From Diabrotica undecimpunctata (lineage: Eukaryota > Arthropoda > Insecta > Coleoptera > Chrysomelidae): a stretch of DNA of 64,000 nt. How positions within the stretch are numbered: the stretch's first letter is position 1; each line of letters opens with the position of its first letter. Both the position numbers and the translations under genes were made by a program. Below the pieces are notes generated by a model. The model was not told the DNA's origin. It ran no database searches and was given only the letters and a program-made list of their open reading frames with translations. Location of the stretch: positions 76,562,257-76,626,256 of the forward strand of contig NC_092805.1 of NCBI RefSeq assembly GCF_040954645.1, in the 5' to 3' direction. Below are positions 31,061 through 44,189 of the stretch, in pieces.

Positions 31061-32509
31061 TAAATTCATATACAAAGTTGTTTTACATGTATTAAATAAA
31101 TAAATAAATTATATTTTGTTTTATTTTTTTGTAAACGGTATTGTGTATATTTGAATTTAAAAATAATTTGCACATTTTAAAATTTCAAATACATTTTTTT
31201 TTCAAATATACCAAATTATATTTAAATATTTTAAGCTTTATTTAAATTTTCCCACCAAAATTAAATTTTGAATTTCCCGCGTAATTTATCGCTTGAATTA
31301 GTTCCGATACAAATCTCTTGGAGCGCTGAATTTCATATCCAACTAAAGTATTGTCGTGAAGCATCTAGAGGTTAGGTGATCTGTGAATGTGATGCTTCAT
31401 AATTATTTATTATCAATGATTTAAAAGAATTTACAAAAGAAAAGCAAGATGGATTGATATTCCTAATACCATGAGACCTAATGGATCCAAAGAAGTTCTC
31501 TAGAGGATCTTGACTTAAATTTCTTATTGCTAAAAATTTAAATCTATCTTTATTCAATTTGTTCCACAAATATTTTAGAGCTTTGATAGTGTGAATCCAG
31601 TTCTTTACAGAAGGAGGTTGACGATTACTATTTATAAATTTAAATGTTTCAAATACTTTTATTGCTTCTGTCCAAAAATGTTCATGTTCCGATCTATTAG
31701 TAACGGCTACTCTTAGTCCTTTTCCCCCTTCCGGTAACACTTTTGCTCCATTCACACTGTCAAAAACTTTGTCCATAAATAAAATAAACTCTGCAGTGTG
31801 AAGAGCTTCCTTTTGCATATCAGAACCTAAAATAGACAAGTACAAAATTAACACGTTTTTACAGAGTATAACAAGAATGAATGTTTTATTAATGTTTATA
31901 AAAAGAATGTTGCAAACACCATTTATTAACCAGTGGTCTTATAATAAAAAAATAATTCTAATGCACTAACCTATAGTGTTCTAAAAATATTTTCTTTTTA
32001 ATACAATATTGAAAATGCATAAAATGTACAAAACAAAAAAAAAAGAAAATTGATATTTTCAAAAACAATTGTTAAATACGATTATTGTTTGCTTCCTGAA
32101 AAATTTTAAAATTGACGCTTACACAGGGAGCTATTCAAATAATCTTTTAAAAATAATTCAGACCATATGTTACTGGAAATGTAACATTTAAGGATATATT
32201 TTATTGTAAATTATCTTTTAATACCTAATTTTTTCGTTAAGTGACTTGCTTTTACTAGTAGTATATACTTACTGTGTGTTGCTAACATCTTCATTGCTGC
32301 AGCAACTCTTCCACTGAATATTTGTGCTGCGAATGAAACTTTCATTTTTTTTTTTAATTTTTTACATGCGCTTCAGTGAGTTTATTGCACATTTTGTAAT
32401 CATTATCATGATTCTCCATTGTATATAATTTTGTGATATGATCCCAACTGGCTATTTGGTGACCATATATCTATGAGAAAGAAACTCATGGATATGAGTT
32501 CACTAATAT

Positions 32510-33122
32510 TCTGAAGGGATACCTATACCAGTAATGTTTACTTGTTTTGGGGTCCAGTCGTGAAATCCAATAAAATATACTGCTACAACTCCCAAAGGAA
32601 CCTAAAATTTCAAAAACTGTTATTTCGAGGTAGTGACTCAACTTATTGACTACTCCGGACTTGTAAAATATGTGAAATAGTTAACTTTAAGTTATTTAAA
32701 TTTTTAATTTATTTATTATTAATCTAAAATAGTTATTTAACCAATCAAAACCAAAGCAATTTATTCAGTCTACACAGAATATAGCAAAACAAGTTGATTT
32801 AAGGTATAGACATAAAAAAAAATTTTGAAGTACAAAAACTAAATGTTAAAATGAAAATCTAAAAGCACAACTAGTGAAAACCATAACAACTCAAGATCAA
32901 AACCAAAAGTTAAAGGAGATATATTTTTTTTTAAGCCAGAAGTGGAACAGACGCCACACGTTGGGTCTAGCCAATTGAAACCTCTATACTTCGGGAGTAT
33001 TGGATTTTAGGAAGCGTATAGCTTACAAATTTCAGAAGCACTGGAAGAGAGGTGATGCAAAATACTAAAGATATGGCTAAGCTTAGAGGAACAAATTTAA
33101 ATAGCCAAAGAGACACTAAATC
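32510..33122. other. unassigned sequence between P-type and gypsy relics
   Basis: Diverged, AT-rich, with a stretch at 32520-32610 that may be the 5' continuation of the P-type exon, but no clear motif. Nothing else is recognised. Confidence 0.3.
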
Positions 33123-35108
33123 TCAAGTGAGGATTCGGGCTAGCTTCAATGCACTGAATCGTGGCTGAAATTTAGTAAAATAATCAACAACTACTAAAGC
33201 ATATTGGGAACCTTTATAAGACCTAGGGTACGGACCAATGAGATCTAAAGGTAGAAGTTGAAATGGAAAATCAATCTGTAGATAACTACCCATTAAACCT
33301 GGTTGAGGAAGATTTGTTGGTTTGCATGTAGCACAGATTTTGCATTTAGCAATATAGCTACGTACAGTTTGACGCATCTTAGGCCAGTAATAAAGTTCAG
33401 AATATTCGACGCAAAGTTTTGTAAAAACCAAAATGAGCTGCCGCAGGATGGTCATGAAAGGTGGCCAAAACCTCTGCTCTATTAGGAGTTGGAACGACTA
33501 TCTTCCAATCCGACATTCCAGTAAGGGCATCCATGGAACTTAAGACATGTTTATACAAAACACCATGTTCAACTTTAAAATCAGGAAATTTACCTGGTAC
33601 ATTCTGTACATCATACAACATTTTCCGATACCAGTCATCTGGTTGTAAGGAAGATAAGTCTAACAAATTAATATCATAAGTTCTAGAGAGTGCATCAGCG
33701 ACTACTACACCTGAAGCTTTACGATGAACAATTTTATAATCGTATTGTGCCAATTTTAAAATCCACCTAGCCAAACGAGGAGATGGGTTCTTCATACTTT
33801 GTAACCACACCAAACTACTGTGGTCAGTTATGACCGTAAACGAACGACCTTCAAGAAAACATCTAAAATGTTCAATACCTGTAATTATAGCTAACAACTC
33901 CTTTTCAGTTGTAGTATAATTTTTCTGGACTTTATTTAATTTCCTGCTGGTGTAGGCTATAGGGTGTTCTTCTCCATCAACAATTTGATAGAGTACCCCA
34001 CCAGATGCTGTGTTTGAACAATCAGTCATCAAATAGAAAGGGTTAGAGAAATCCGGTGCTACCATAACTGGGGAATTTGTGAGAGCCTCCTTGATTTTAA
34101 TGAAAGCTTCATTAGCTTCAGGAGTCCACACAATATTTTGTCCCGTTTTGTTATCCCCTGACAACAAGGTAGAATAAGACTCTTGACAAATTTTTTGTAA
34201 TAAACCACCATTCCTAACAATCGACGGACTTGAGTGGTATTTTTAGGCACTGGAAAATCACGAATAGCCGATACCTTATCAGGATCAGTATGGAGACCAT
34301 GTGAATCTACAACATATCCCAAAAACTTAATAGACTCACGACAAAAGCTACTTTTATCTAAGTTAATAGTCAAATTTGCATCTTTTAAACGCTGAAACAA
34401 CTGCTGCAATACAGAGATATGAGTTTCAAAATCAGGAGTAATAACAGGAATATCATCAAGATAATACTGACAAAAAGGATCTCAAGCAGGACCAATTACC
34501 AAATCCATTAACCGACACATAGTCTGCGGAGCAGACACAAGACCAAAAGGCATTGTAGTGAACTGATACAATCCTTTTCCATTGACTGCAAAATCAGTGA
34601 GCTTCTTACTCCCTTCGCTCAGTGGAATCTGTAAAAATGCTTTCTTCAACTCAATAGATGAAATGAATTTAGCGTTTTGTAACTTACTCAGGATGATATC
34701 TATACGAGGTATAGGATACGCATCTCTGTTCATGGTTATACTGTTAAGTTTACGTCCGTCAAAACAGACACGAAAAGTCCAGTCTTTCTTTTTTGTCAAC
34801 CACAAAAGGCTACAAAAAGAAGAAGTACTGGGCTCAATAATACCTAACTTTAGCATTTCATCTACCTCCTTTACTAGGCTTTCATGCCAGGCTTGAGGCA
34901 AGGGATATTGATATTGCCTGAAGGGCTTGGACGAACCCACATCAATGTGATGTTCGATGAGATGAGTTTTACCCAACTTATTTTTCGAAGAGATAGAAGA
35001 GAATGATTTGATAACATTATTTAACTGCTCTACTTCACGAGCATTCAGTCTACTCATATCTTTAACTGCATTGACACAAGAGATATTAAACGAAGAGACA
35101 GATATCAT
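33123..35108 (-). pseudogene. Ty3/gypsy pol relic (RT, RNase H, start of integrase)
   Basis: On the complement the RT begins in 35108-34482 (HHIDVGSSKPFRQYQYPLP, FRVCFDGRKLNSITMNRDAY, TTMPFGLVSAPQTM). A TGA precedes the catalytic QYYLDDIPVIT (about 34460) and LGYVVDSHGLHTDPDKVSAI. RNase H follows in another frame: PFYLMTDCSNTASGGVLYQI, TTTEKELLAII, VITDHSSLVWLQ and VVADALSRT. The integrase H2C2 region (YWPKMRQTVRSYIAKCKICA) and LLPLDLIGPYPRSYKG end at 33123. The first RT catalytic position reads SSIELKKAF where the family has SSIDL, so the enzyme would be inactive even without the stop and shifts. Gag, protease and most of integrase are missing. Confidence 0.9.
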
Positions 35109-35422
35109 TGTACGAGACGCACAATAAAGCCTCGATGGTTAGCGGACTGTATACTTAATTAATTGAAATAAGACTCACGAAACTTACTGTAGTTACACCT
35201 TTATTTAATTTAGACTATTCACCATTCACTTATGATAATTAGATGGCTATAAGCCAGAGCTAATACAATATTTACTAGTTCAATAATAATAATAATTAGA
35301 TGGCAACAAGCCAGAGCTAATGTATGTTTTTACTTTTTATAAAACTACAACTAAAAAAAATGGCGTTATGCGTAATGAATGCACTGGCGCAGAATGTCAC
35401 TTGTCACTTTTTGGTGGTGGCA
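35109..35422. repeat. 314-bp direct repeat, copy 1 (probable LTR)
   Basis: Starts TGTACGAGACGC and ends GGTGGTGGCA, so it has TG...CA termini. It recurs in the same orientation at 46344-46657 with one difference that I could find. Similarity may resume after a short indel (CCGAACA.ACCCGAA). It abuts the gypsy pol relic directly. No target duplication was found at either copy. Confidence 0.75.
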
Positions 35423-35621
35423 GGGAGAAACACTGTCACTTCCGACCGAACACACCCGAACCTACAAAGCGTCCCAATAATTTTGCATAGGTGTTGGATA
35501 TTGTTTCCAACATGCTGGGGGCCAGAGCATTTCATGTGAAATCTTACAAATATAGCTACTATCTAAAATACTAGTTATACTACTTCTTACACTAAATTAA
35601 TTTTATTTACATTATTTACAA
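35423..35621. other. short unassigned stretch downstream of Pao relic
   Basis: May contain the 3' end of the Pao element, but no LTR pair or polypurine tract could be recognised. Confidence 0.3.
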
Positions 35622-38600
35622 TTATTCATAGGATGGCAATACTGCCACCTTTGTGACTGATCTTACATAGGTCCCATTTTTGGTTTTAACTTCAACAACA
35701 CTAACCATTTTATCCTTTCCAGGGATAACCTTGGTGATACGTGCAAGTGCCCATTTAAATGATGGAATATTGTCTTCTTTTAGTAAGACTAACATATCTT
35801 CCTTTAAATTAGGTAGTTTATTTTTCCATTTTGGCCTATTTTGCAACTGTGTTAAATAGTCTTGATGCCACTTTTTCCAAAAGTGCTGTTGCATTTGAGT
35901 AGAGATTCCAAAATTTTATACGATTTTTTGGAACTTCGGTAATATCAGGTTCTGGAAAGCTGGTTATGGGGGCTCCTATAAGAAAATGTCCTGGTGTTAA
36001 ATATTCCAGATTTGTTGGATCTTGTGACATAGCCATAAGTGGTCTTGAATTCAAGATACCTTCCACTTGTACAATTAATGTATTAAATTGCTCATATGTG
36101 AGCTCATTTGTGCCCATGACTCTTTTTATGTGGTATTTGGCACTTTTTACTCCAGCCTCCCACAAACCACCAAAAACTGGGGAGTAACTGGGAATAAAAC
36201 TAAATTTAATTTTTTCATTTAAACCGACATTTTCTATTTTTACTGATTGATTATAAAAGTTATTAATTTGATTGTTAGCACCCTTGAACGTGGATCCATT
36301 ATCACAATATACGTTCAAAGGCTTCCCACGGCGAGAAATGAAGCGCTTAAATGCTGCTAAAAAAGTTTCAGTAGTAAGGTCTGATAATAGTTCCATGTGG
36401 ATAGCTTTTACAGAAAAGCACACAAAAAGAGCTATATAGGCTTTTGTGCTTATTGATTTTCTTATTCTCGATTGCTTGACGAGAAAAGGGCCACAAAAGT
36501 CTATTCCCACATTTTGAAATACTCTAGCAGCACAAACTCTTGTTTCTGGTAGAGATCCCATTAATTGTTCAGAACATTTTGCTTTAAATTTGAAGCATAT
36601 TACACACTTTTTAGTAATTTTTTTTACTTCTCGGTTTCCATTTATTAACCAATAATTTAAATTTAATGAACTTAGCACTTGCCTGGGACCAGCATGAAGT
36701 AATTTCAAATGTTCATGCCTTATTATGAGATCTGTAACATGACTAGCCTTTGGCAAAATTATTGGATGCTTTTGAGTATATAAGATGTTAGAATTATGTA
36801 ATCTACCACCTACTCTTAAAAGCCCATCACCATCAACAAAAGGAGACAGCGTACTTAATGGTGATTTTAAAACTATATTTGATATAAGATCTTTAATTTC
36901 CTGAGAAAAATGATAATATTGTTGACACTTTATAATTACCTTTAAAGAATTATCTAACTCTAGCAAATTTAAATTACCAGAAAATTTTTCTGTGCCTTTC
37001 AATTTACTTAGAGAATTATTTTTAAATCATAGAATGTATGCTGTAATTCTTTGCAGTTTAGTTATATTGGAGTATTTTTTAAAGAATGTATTTTCCTTTG
37101 TTTGTATAACATGTACACTAACTTTTTGTTCAGGCATTGGATAAGGAAATTGAACAGGTAGCTCATTATGAGCAAAATTTTTGTCCAACAGCATTTTTGG
37201 ACCAGTAAACCATAAGGGATGCAACTCAATATCATTAGGCTCCAAGCCTCTAGAAAGGCAGTCTGCTGGGTTTTCTTTGCTATTAATATAAAGCCATTTA
37301 AAGTTTGTGGACATGTTTTGAATTTTTAAAACACGATTAGCTACATAAGGAGTTAATTTGACAGGTTCGGTTTTTAACCAAGCCAATACTATATTTGAGT
37401 CACAATAAAGAAAAATCTTTTTAATATTTGCTTTTAACAAATTATGAATTTTAAAAGTTAAATTAGTTAACAACAAGGCACCATCTAGCTCTAGTTTAGG
37501 TATAGTTAACTTTTTATTTATTGGAACGATTCTAGACTTTGAGCAAATTAAATTAACATTAACTGTGTCATTACAAATAGTTCGAGCATAAAGTGCTGCT
37601 CCATATGCTTGCATTGATGAATCACAGTACCCTACAAGTTCAATACTTTCAGCATCAGTAAAGGCTAAATTTCTTGGAATTTTTAAAACTGGCATATTTA
37701 TTAGACCAGTAATAAAATTTTTCCAAATTTCCTGCAAATCATTAGGCAGTACCTCATCCCATTTAATTTTACGAAGCCAAATTGTCTGCATTATAACTTT
37801 TGCTTTGACTAACACTGGACCTGCTAATCCTAAAGGATCATAAAATTTTGATATAAAGCTTAATACCTGTCTTTTTGTTAGACAGTCATTGATATTAATT
37901 TTTGGCGATGACAGTTTAAAATTATCAGTAATGGTATCATATGATAAACCTAATGTTTTTACAACAAAGTTGATTTTATTTATGTCAATTTCATCAAAAT
38001 GTTGATTTTCTTTGGGGATATTACTTATTATTCTTGGATCGTTTGAACACCACTTGTGCAAGGAAAATGACCTTAGTTGCAAAAGATAAATTAGTTCATT
38101 TTTGAGTTTCTTTGCTTCTTCTATAGTATCACTTCCTGCTAGGATGTCATCTACATAGGTATTATTTATTAATGCTTTAGCTGCCAAAGGAAAATTTTGT
38201 CCTTCTGTATTGGCTAGTTCGACTAAACATCTAGTAGCTAGAACCGATGAGCTTCGTAACCCATATGTTATTGTTTGCAACTGGATACACTTTAGCTCAC
38301 TATGTGGTTCTCTCCATAATATATTTAAATATCTTCTGTCTTCAGGGTGAATAAGTATCATTCTAAACATTTGTTTAATATCAGTAGATATAATATATTT
38401 ATAAATTCTAAATAGGATTAATATATCAAATAGTTCATTTTGTACAACAGCACCATTATATAGAAAATCATTTAAGCACTTTTTGCTCTTAGATTTAATA
38501 CTACCGTCAAAAACTATTCTTAATTTTGTAGTCTTCTTATCCTCTCTTATTACTGGATGGTGAGCCATAAAATAAACCTCGCCATTATTTAAAATTTTTG

Positions 38601-40732
38601 GATCATAATGAACAATTTTAGCATGACCAAGTTGAATATATTCATCTATGAATTTTTTATAATCAAAGTATAGAGTTGGGTTTAGAACAAACCTTTTCTC
38701 TAAGTTTTCAAATCTCTTAAGAGCTACAGCAAAAGAGTTACCTAAATTAATATTTTCTTGTTTTAGAGGCAGATTAACTTGATATTTGTTTTCGATTATT
38801 TTTATTGAATTTTGAAAACTAGCCTCACAAGCTTCCTGATCACTTGTAAATTCTAAGAATACTTCAGGAACCTTTTCCATTTCCCAAAATTGAGAGATGG
38901 CAGTGTCTAAATCACTATAAGTTGTATGCATGCATACAATATTTAAATTTGAGAACTGGTTGGTTGATACAGATCCACTAACAATAAAACCTAAAAGAGT
39001 ATTTTGAAGTATTAGTTCTTGGCAGTTTATTTTTTCTGCGAGAAAATATTTTAAACACAACATCAGCTCCTAGTAGTAGACTGATTTCACCGCTTTGATT
39101 AAAAGTGTCATCAGACAATTGAACAAATTCTGGTATTTTAGATGTATTAAAACTAAACCTGGGTAGATTCCCTGTTATTATATCCACTACAGAACATTTT
39201 ATATTTGTACTGAAGTCATATATACATGATTCTATATTCAAATCAACTGCCTTTTGGATTCTTGTGCTATTTTGTGAAATCCCTACAATATCTAAATAAT
39301 TATTGTATGTCTTTAGGTTTAACCTTTTTACTAAACTATTTGTTACCAAAGAAACCTGTGAGCCTGTATCGACCGAACCTCTGACAATCAAGTTGTGACC
39401 TGATGCTGTTCTAACCTTTACCTTTACAGTAGGTAAGATTGTATTTGCTCGATTTTTATAAATCGAATTAAAATTTACTACAGCATCGTATTGCGATGAA
39501 GTGCTTGCATCTTGATTAGATTGAGCAATATTAGAACTTACTGCCACTTTTTCTAAGTGCAGTAATGAATTGTGTCCTTTGTGACAGGTTTGGCATTTTA
39601 AATTTAACCTACATTTATCAGTATGGCTGTTTAAACATAGTTTGTTTCTATCAACAAAGGAAATTCTTTCATTGACTGAAAGGACTTTAAATTTTTTGCA
39701 ACTATAAAGTTTATGTCCATTGATGGAACAGTATTGACATTTAACATTACTTTGTGATTTGGTTACTAAGTGTGTAAGTTGTTTATTTTCCTTCAACTTT
39801 GTTTCAGATGTACTATTAGTGGCTTCAAGAGCCATTGCCCTATTTTCGAGATATTTTAGAAATCCATTTAATGATGGTAAACTTGAACTATCTCTATTAA
39901 TTTGATATGACCTATTCGTAAACTGATCTATTTTTCTAGACAGTATACAGACTAAAAGCATATTCCAGCTATCTACTGGTTGATTAAGATTTTTTAAGGC
40001 ACCAATTTGTTGTTTGACCTTACTTATAAATTCTCGTAATGAACTAGCAGTTCCTTTTTGCATGGCAGGTATATCAAGAACTTGGTAAATATGTGAATTA
40101 ATAATCATAGTTTCATTATTGTATCTGTTATTTAAAATTTGTAAAGCTTCATTGTATGAATCATTCACTAATGGCAGATTATTTATTAAGCTGAGGGCTT
40201 CATGTGTTAAATAATTTTTTAGATAAAATAATTTTTCTACGCTTTTTAAATTTATATTTTTGTCTATAACTGCTGTAAATATATCTATAAATGATTTATA
40301 TTTAGTTAAATCTTTCCCATCAAATGTGGGAATTTCAATTGAAGGTAATTTAGTGGTACTGGTTGCATGATGCTGTGGCATATTATGAACTAAAGGCACT
40401 GTGATTTTATTGTTTTTCATGGATGTAACTCCTTGGATGGTTGCCAATAGATCTACATATTCAGCTTCTATGTCATCAATATCATCATCAAAATTTTCAT
40501 CTAAATGAGCAATTTCTGTATTTAAATCAGTTATAGTTTTAAATGATTCACATAACATGTCTTTTCTAATAGAAAATAGATCATCCTTTTTTGAACTTTC
40601 TGGATCATCTTTATGTTCACTAATAAATCTTTTTACCCGACTTATAGTGCTTACCGCTTGCCTTTTCCTTGTTATCAGTTTTTCCAAATCCTTTTTAGAC
40701 ATATTTAAAGGCTTTGTTAAGTTAAGTGACAA
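35622..40732 (-). pseudogene. BEL/Pao retrotransposon gag-pol, degraded
   Basis: Four consecutive frames on the complement cover a complete polyprotein. 40732-38978: gag (DUF1759-like, PSIEIPTFDGKDLTKYKSFI), zinc knuckles CQYCSINGHKLYSC and CQTCHKGHNSLLH, and protease VRGSVDTGSQVSLV. 39063-37027: RT with IKQMFRMILIHPEDRRYLNI and TYVDDILAGSDT, then RNase H (VGYCDSSMQAYGAAL). 37002-35836: integrase with the HHCC finger, VGIDFCGPF, VYCDNGSTF and GGLWEAGVKSAKYHI (D, D, E). 35894-35622: DUF5641-like C-terminus. Lesions are a frameshift near 39050, a single TGA at 37027 and a frameshift near 35890. Flanking LTRs were not recognised. Confidence 0.92.
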
Positions 40733-41128
40733 AGTATTTTTAATATAAAAATGTATCTAAGTATGAGATTCTGAAACACTGATAAAAAAAAGAAAAACGG
40801 TCGTTAAAGTAAACAATTACCTTTAAAATATTAATTAAACATAACACACAAGACAATACATACAAAAATAGGACCAAATACCTATACTTATATTTTTAAA
40901 AACAGAAATCAAAGTAAATATTTGTTACTTAATAGGGTTATGTCCAATAAATTGTTAATTTTTGACGTAATGAAACGGTGAATGTCAACGCGAACACAGA
41001 GCACAGAAATCCAAGTTGGTGTCTCGGCGTTCCTTGGCTCGATGATTGTCATAAAGGGAAGAGAGCAGTCTTACTTAAGGTTTCGTTCCGTGTTCTATTT
41101 ATTGACATTAGAGCTGGCTGCCAGAACA
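40733..41128. other. upstream flank of the Pao relic, possible LTR remnant
   Basis: No direct repeat partner was found downstream of the Pao genes, so an LTR cannot be supported. GC content rises after 40980. No gene seen. Confidence 0.3.
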
Positions 41129-41381
41129 GGGAGCACGCAAAATAGAATTCTATTCTAGTGACGTCACGTTGCCTAGCAACCAGTACGCCTCGTTTTGAAA
41201 CGATAATTTGGTAGCATGCCGTATCGAAATTACCTTTACCGCTCCCCGTAACAACCTTGTAAAATCGTGTCGATTCTTTATGTCAATACCAATAGTTTAA
41301 GGTTAAGTAAGACGTTTATTGGATATTTTGTGCTTTGTGCTCCCAATCCCAAACAAACCAAAATATTCATTTTCAATAGAC

Positions 41382-43169
41382 ATGAGGGTAAATGCAGACC
41401 ATTGGGCAATTTTGTTGGATTTTGCTGAAAAAAATCCATCAATTATTACAAATAGATTTCCAGGATGTAACGGCAAAGAAAAGGTGACAGAACTGTGGAA
41501 GCAACTTTCAAATAAACTAAATGCACTTGGATATGGTGAAAAAACTACAGCTGAATGGAAAAAGGTAATAATTGCTTTTGAAGAAAACAAAACATTACCA
41601 AAAAATATATTTTATTTCAGACGCTAATTGATTGGAAGTCCAAAGTAAAAGGAAAAGCTGCTGGTATAAAAACGTATGAAAGCAAGACTGGAGGTGGACC
41701 GTCATGTAGTCAACAGTTGTCCTCATATGAACTTAGATTGCTAAGCATAATGGGAAATCCTTCATATGAGGGGAATCCTAAAAATGAGGAAGTGGGTTTG
41801 AAAAAAAGAAAATTGTATGTAAGTAGGAATGTTAAAAATACAGTATACTCCCTCTATAACGAACACGGTTATTACGAGGTTTCGCTTATAACGAGGTACA
41901 TTAGATGTCCCGTAAAATTTCTATTGACCTATAACCCTCTATAGCGAGAGAGCTAAATTTGGTTATAACGAGAGAAAATAAAATTGAAAAACGTGTTTTT
42001 TTACGTTTTTGGCCCGGACGTAGCTATAAATAAATACCTTTTTAAACGGCCCCGCAATACATATAACTGCCGCCCGCAATAAACTTCTTTACAATAAATA
42101 CAACTGTTTCACATATTTAGAAAATATGATAGAATAATACTGAACAATTTAAAGCAGGCAAAAATGACAGAATTCTTCCAATTGCAGAAGCAATAGTTTA
42201 TGTTATCCGTGAAAATGGGCTTTATACATTATGTAGTTGGGAAAAATGCAAGTACAGATTTTTTGTTTTAACCTATATCTTTATTTATTTTTATTTATTT
42301 ATTTATTATATTATTTATTATATTTATATTATTTATTATATTTATATCATTGACAATAAAAAAAACTCTTTTTTGTTTTAATGCCATTTCAGTTCTCGTT
42401 ATAGAGGGAGTCTACTGTAGTTTAGTAAAAGTATTTAAGTAAATACAAAATGCAAATACATTGTTACTTTATTATTTAAAATAGAACTACAAAATAATTT
42501 TTAACAAAAGTATTTACATATACTTAAGATCCAAAATACATATTTTCAAAATAGGTTTTCCAAATAAAATACCTTATTACTTATTTAACTGATTTTAATA
42601 CTAGTATTTGTTTTATGTAAGTAAGCTTTATTTCTGTAATAAGTGTAGATATTTTGTTTTAGGAAGATGTAAGCCTTGGACACAATACAAATACTAAACC
42701 TAAGTTGATCCTTCTTGATCCTAATAAAACCAAGCCGTATATTCCTTCAACTCATCTCCCTGCTACCATTGTCCCCCCTTCAACTCATCTCCCTGCTACC
42801 ATTGTCTCCCCTTCAACTCATTTCCCTGATACCATTGTTCGCCCTCCAACTCATCTCCCTGCTACCCTTGTTCACCCTATTAATTCTGAATCTTTTGATA
42901 CTGTACCCCAATTACCCAAGGATTTACATTCAATAGCCAGTGTGAGCCGTCCTTCTCTGGGCAATCAAATACTGAAAAGTATTAATTTTCCAGTTACTGA
43001 ACTTCCCAGTATAATATCCTCTAACTCTACACCAGATACCTTTCTCCCATCTAAATTAAAAACCCAGCAATGTTTTCCAAACCCGACTAATTCCAATGTT
43101 CCAAAAGAAAATCAAATAGCTGAACAATCTACTTCACGGCCATCCACAACCAAACAGAAAAGGATATAA
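41382..43169 (+). CDS. Myb/SANT-like (zeste-type) DNA-binding protein of Harbinger element
   Basis: Exons 41382-41564, 41621-41818 and 42663-43169 (183, 198 and 507 bases) join in phase 0 with GTAATA and GTAAGT donors and TTTCAG and TTTTAG acceptors, giving 295 residues. Exon 1-2 has the regulatory-protein-zeste/Myb_DNA-bind_5 pattern: FPGCNGKEKVTELWKQLSNK, TTAEWKK, then DWKSKVKGKAAGI and TGGGPSCSQQLSSYELRLL. Exon 3 is Pro/Thr-rich with four 11-residue repeats of STHLPATIVPP type. The TAA at 43167 is followed in frame by 38 more codons with heptads (MHKELLEVLKDINTNISSLA) ending at 43286. The stop may thus be a nonsense mutation that removes a C-terminal coiled coil. The likely role is TIR binding and partnering the transposase. 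Confidence 0.75.
41841..42417. mobile_element. 577-bp Tc1/mariner (pogo-like) MITE in intron 2
   Basis: The left end CAGTATACTCCCTCTATAAC is mirrored at the right end (GTTATAGAGGGAGTCTACTG), with TA on both outer sides (41839-41840 and 42418-42419). Such ends with a TA duplication are typical of pogo/Tigger-type MITEs. The interior is AT-rich without a transposase. It lies entirely inside intron 2 of the Myb/SANT-like gene, 21 bases after the donor. Confidence 0.88.
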
Positions 43170-43329
43170 AATAACACAATGATTAATATGCATAAAGAAC
43201 TTTTAGAAGTGCTTAAGGATATAAACACCAACATAAGTTCCTTAGCTTCAAGTGGTAGTCAAATAGTTGAGGTGTTGAAAAAGTAATGTTTAATTATTGT
43301 AAATAAATGTATCTATCTATCTAAACAGC

Positions 43330-43800
43330 CCTAAACATCCATCCTTCAATATAGGCCTCCTCCTCCTCCTTCCATGCCTCTCTCTCTTGGGCAATTTGTA
43401 TCCATTTTGACCCGGCGTGTTTCTTTAGATCATCTGATCATCGCATTTGTTTTCGTTTTTGATTCGTCTTGTGATTCCACAGTCTCTAATGTATAATTGT
43501 CTTAGTCCATCTTTCTGCCTTAGGGTGTGTCCAACAAACTTTCATTTAAGCTTTGCTACTTGGGTTTCTTTTTCTGTCTGATAGTTTAATGTTCAGCATT
43601 TGTCTTTCCATGGATCTTTCTGTCTTTTCTTTATTTAATTTAATGATTTGTCCTACATATATATACTCTTTTACTTTCTATTCTTGTTTGTGCCACTGTA
43701 ATTATTAGTTCTTCTTGTTGATTGGTCATGGTTTTTGTTTTACTGTAATTCATCTTCAGTCCAATTTTTTCCCACCATTTTTTAGCATTTATACAGTTAT
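43330..43800 (-). pseudogene. non-LTR RT 3' fragment
   Basis: The complement shows WWEKIGLKMNYSKTKTMTNQ (palm/thumb block), SMERQMLNIKLSDRKRN, then DDLKKHAGSKWIQIAQEREA followed by EAYIEGW. The last phrase is the typical end of insect RTE-like non-LTR polyproteins. Stops and gaps are numerous. It lies in the interval between the two genes of the second Harbinger element. Confidence 0.75.
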
Positions 43801-44189
43801 CTCGTTCTTACTGATTTCTGGTTGTAAGTCGAAATTAACATTTTTTATTTTTATTTGTAGTTACTTAAGGATTTATTGTGTTGGTTTCTGTTTTGTACTG
43901 TAAATAAATGTATACATATTATTTTTTGTAATTATTTGTCCTGTTTAATAATTATGAAATAAAGTGATTGGACATTGTATGTATTTCTAAAAATACTTTT
44001 CTCATATGAAATTTCATAATTATCTCTTTTTGCCATGTTCAAAACTTTAACACAAATTTAATTTTTAATGGATGATGAATAGTGTAATTTATTCATACAA
44101 AAATATAAGCAACCCACATGTATTTTATTATGTCATTTAAAAATCAAAAGAGGTCAAAACTTATCTCACGAGGTGCAAAAATTTAAATA

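Larger units (their letters stand above)
27878..31385 (+). mobile_element. P-like element, 3.5 kb, 8-bp target duplication, internally deleted
   Basis: AATGTGAT flanks the insert at 27870-27877 and 31386-31393 (the match can be read as up to ten bases). The left end begins CACAGACCAC and the right end, on the complement, CACAGATCACC; weaker similarity continues inward to CTAGA.G.TTCACG. Eight-bp duplications and CA termini fit the P superfamily, as does the THAP gene inside. There is no transposase catalytic region. A Jockey-type fragment (29620-31060) occupies much of the right half. Confidence 0.7.
27355..32500 (-). pseudogene. second P-superfamily transposase pseudogene, split by a P-like insertion
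   Basis: On the complement, 32500-32270 carries NYKMCNKLTEAHVKN and MKVSFAAQIFSGRVAAAMKM, the end of the exon 3 equivalent. After an acceptor at 31827 the frame 31826-31394 has FMDKVFDSVNGAKVLP, LSQDPLENFFGSIRSHG and LIINNYEASHS. The frame is then interrupted by the 27878-31385 element and resumes with LSNLKAFLTKTH, YISGYVAKKLLKKIKRCKIC and, after another shift, a tail to 27359. It is distinct from and more decayed than the gene at 10730-16919. The THAP exon was not found. Confidence 0.8.

Noticed and set aside
42705..42936. Repeated hydrophobic LLPLSPLQLIS frame
   Set aside because: Second frame of the 33-bp repeats in exon 3 of the Myb/SANT-like gene; the in-phase frame continues the exon.
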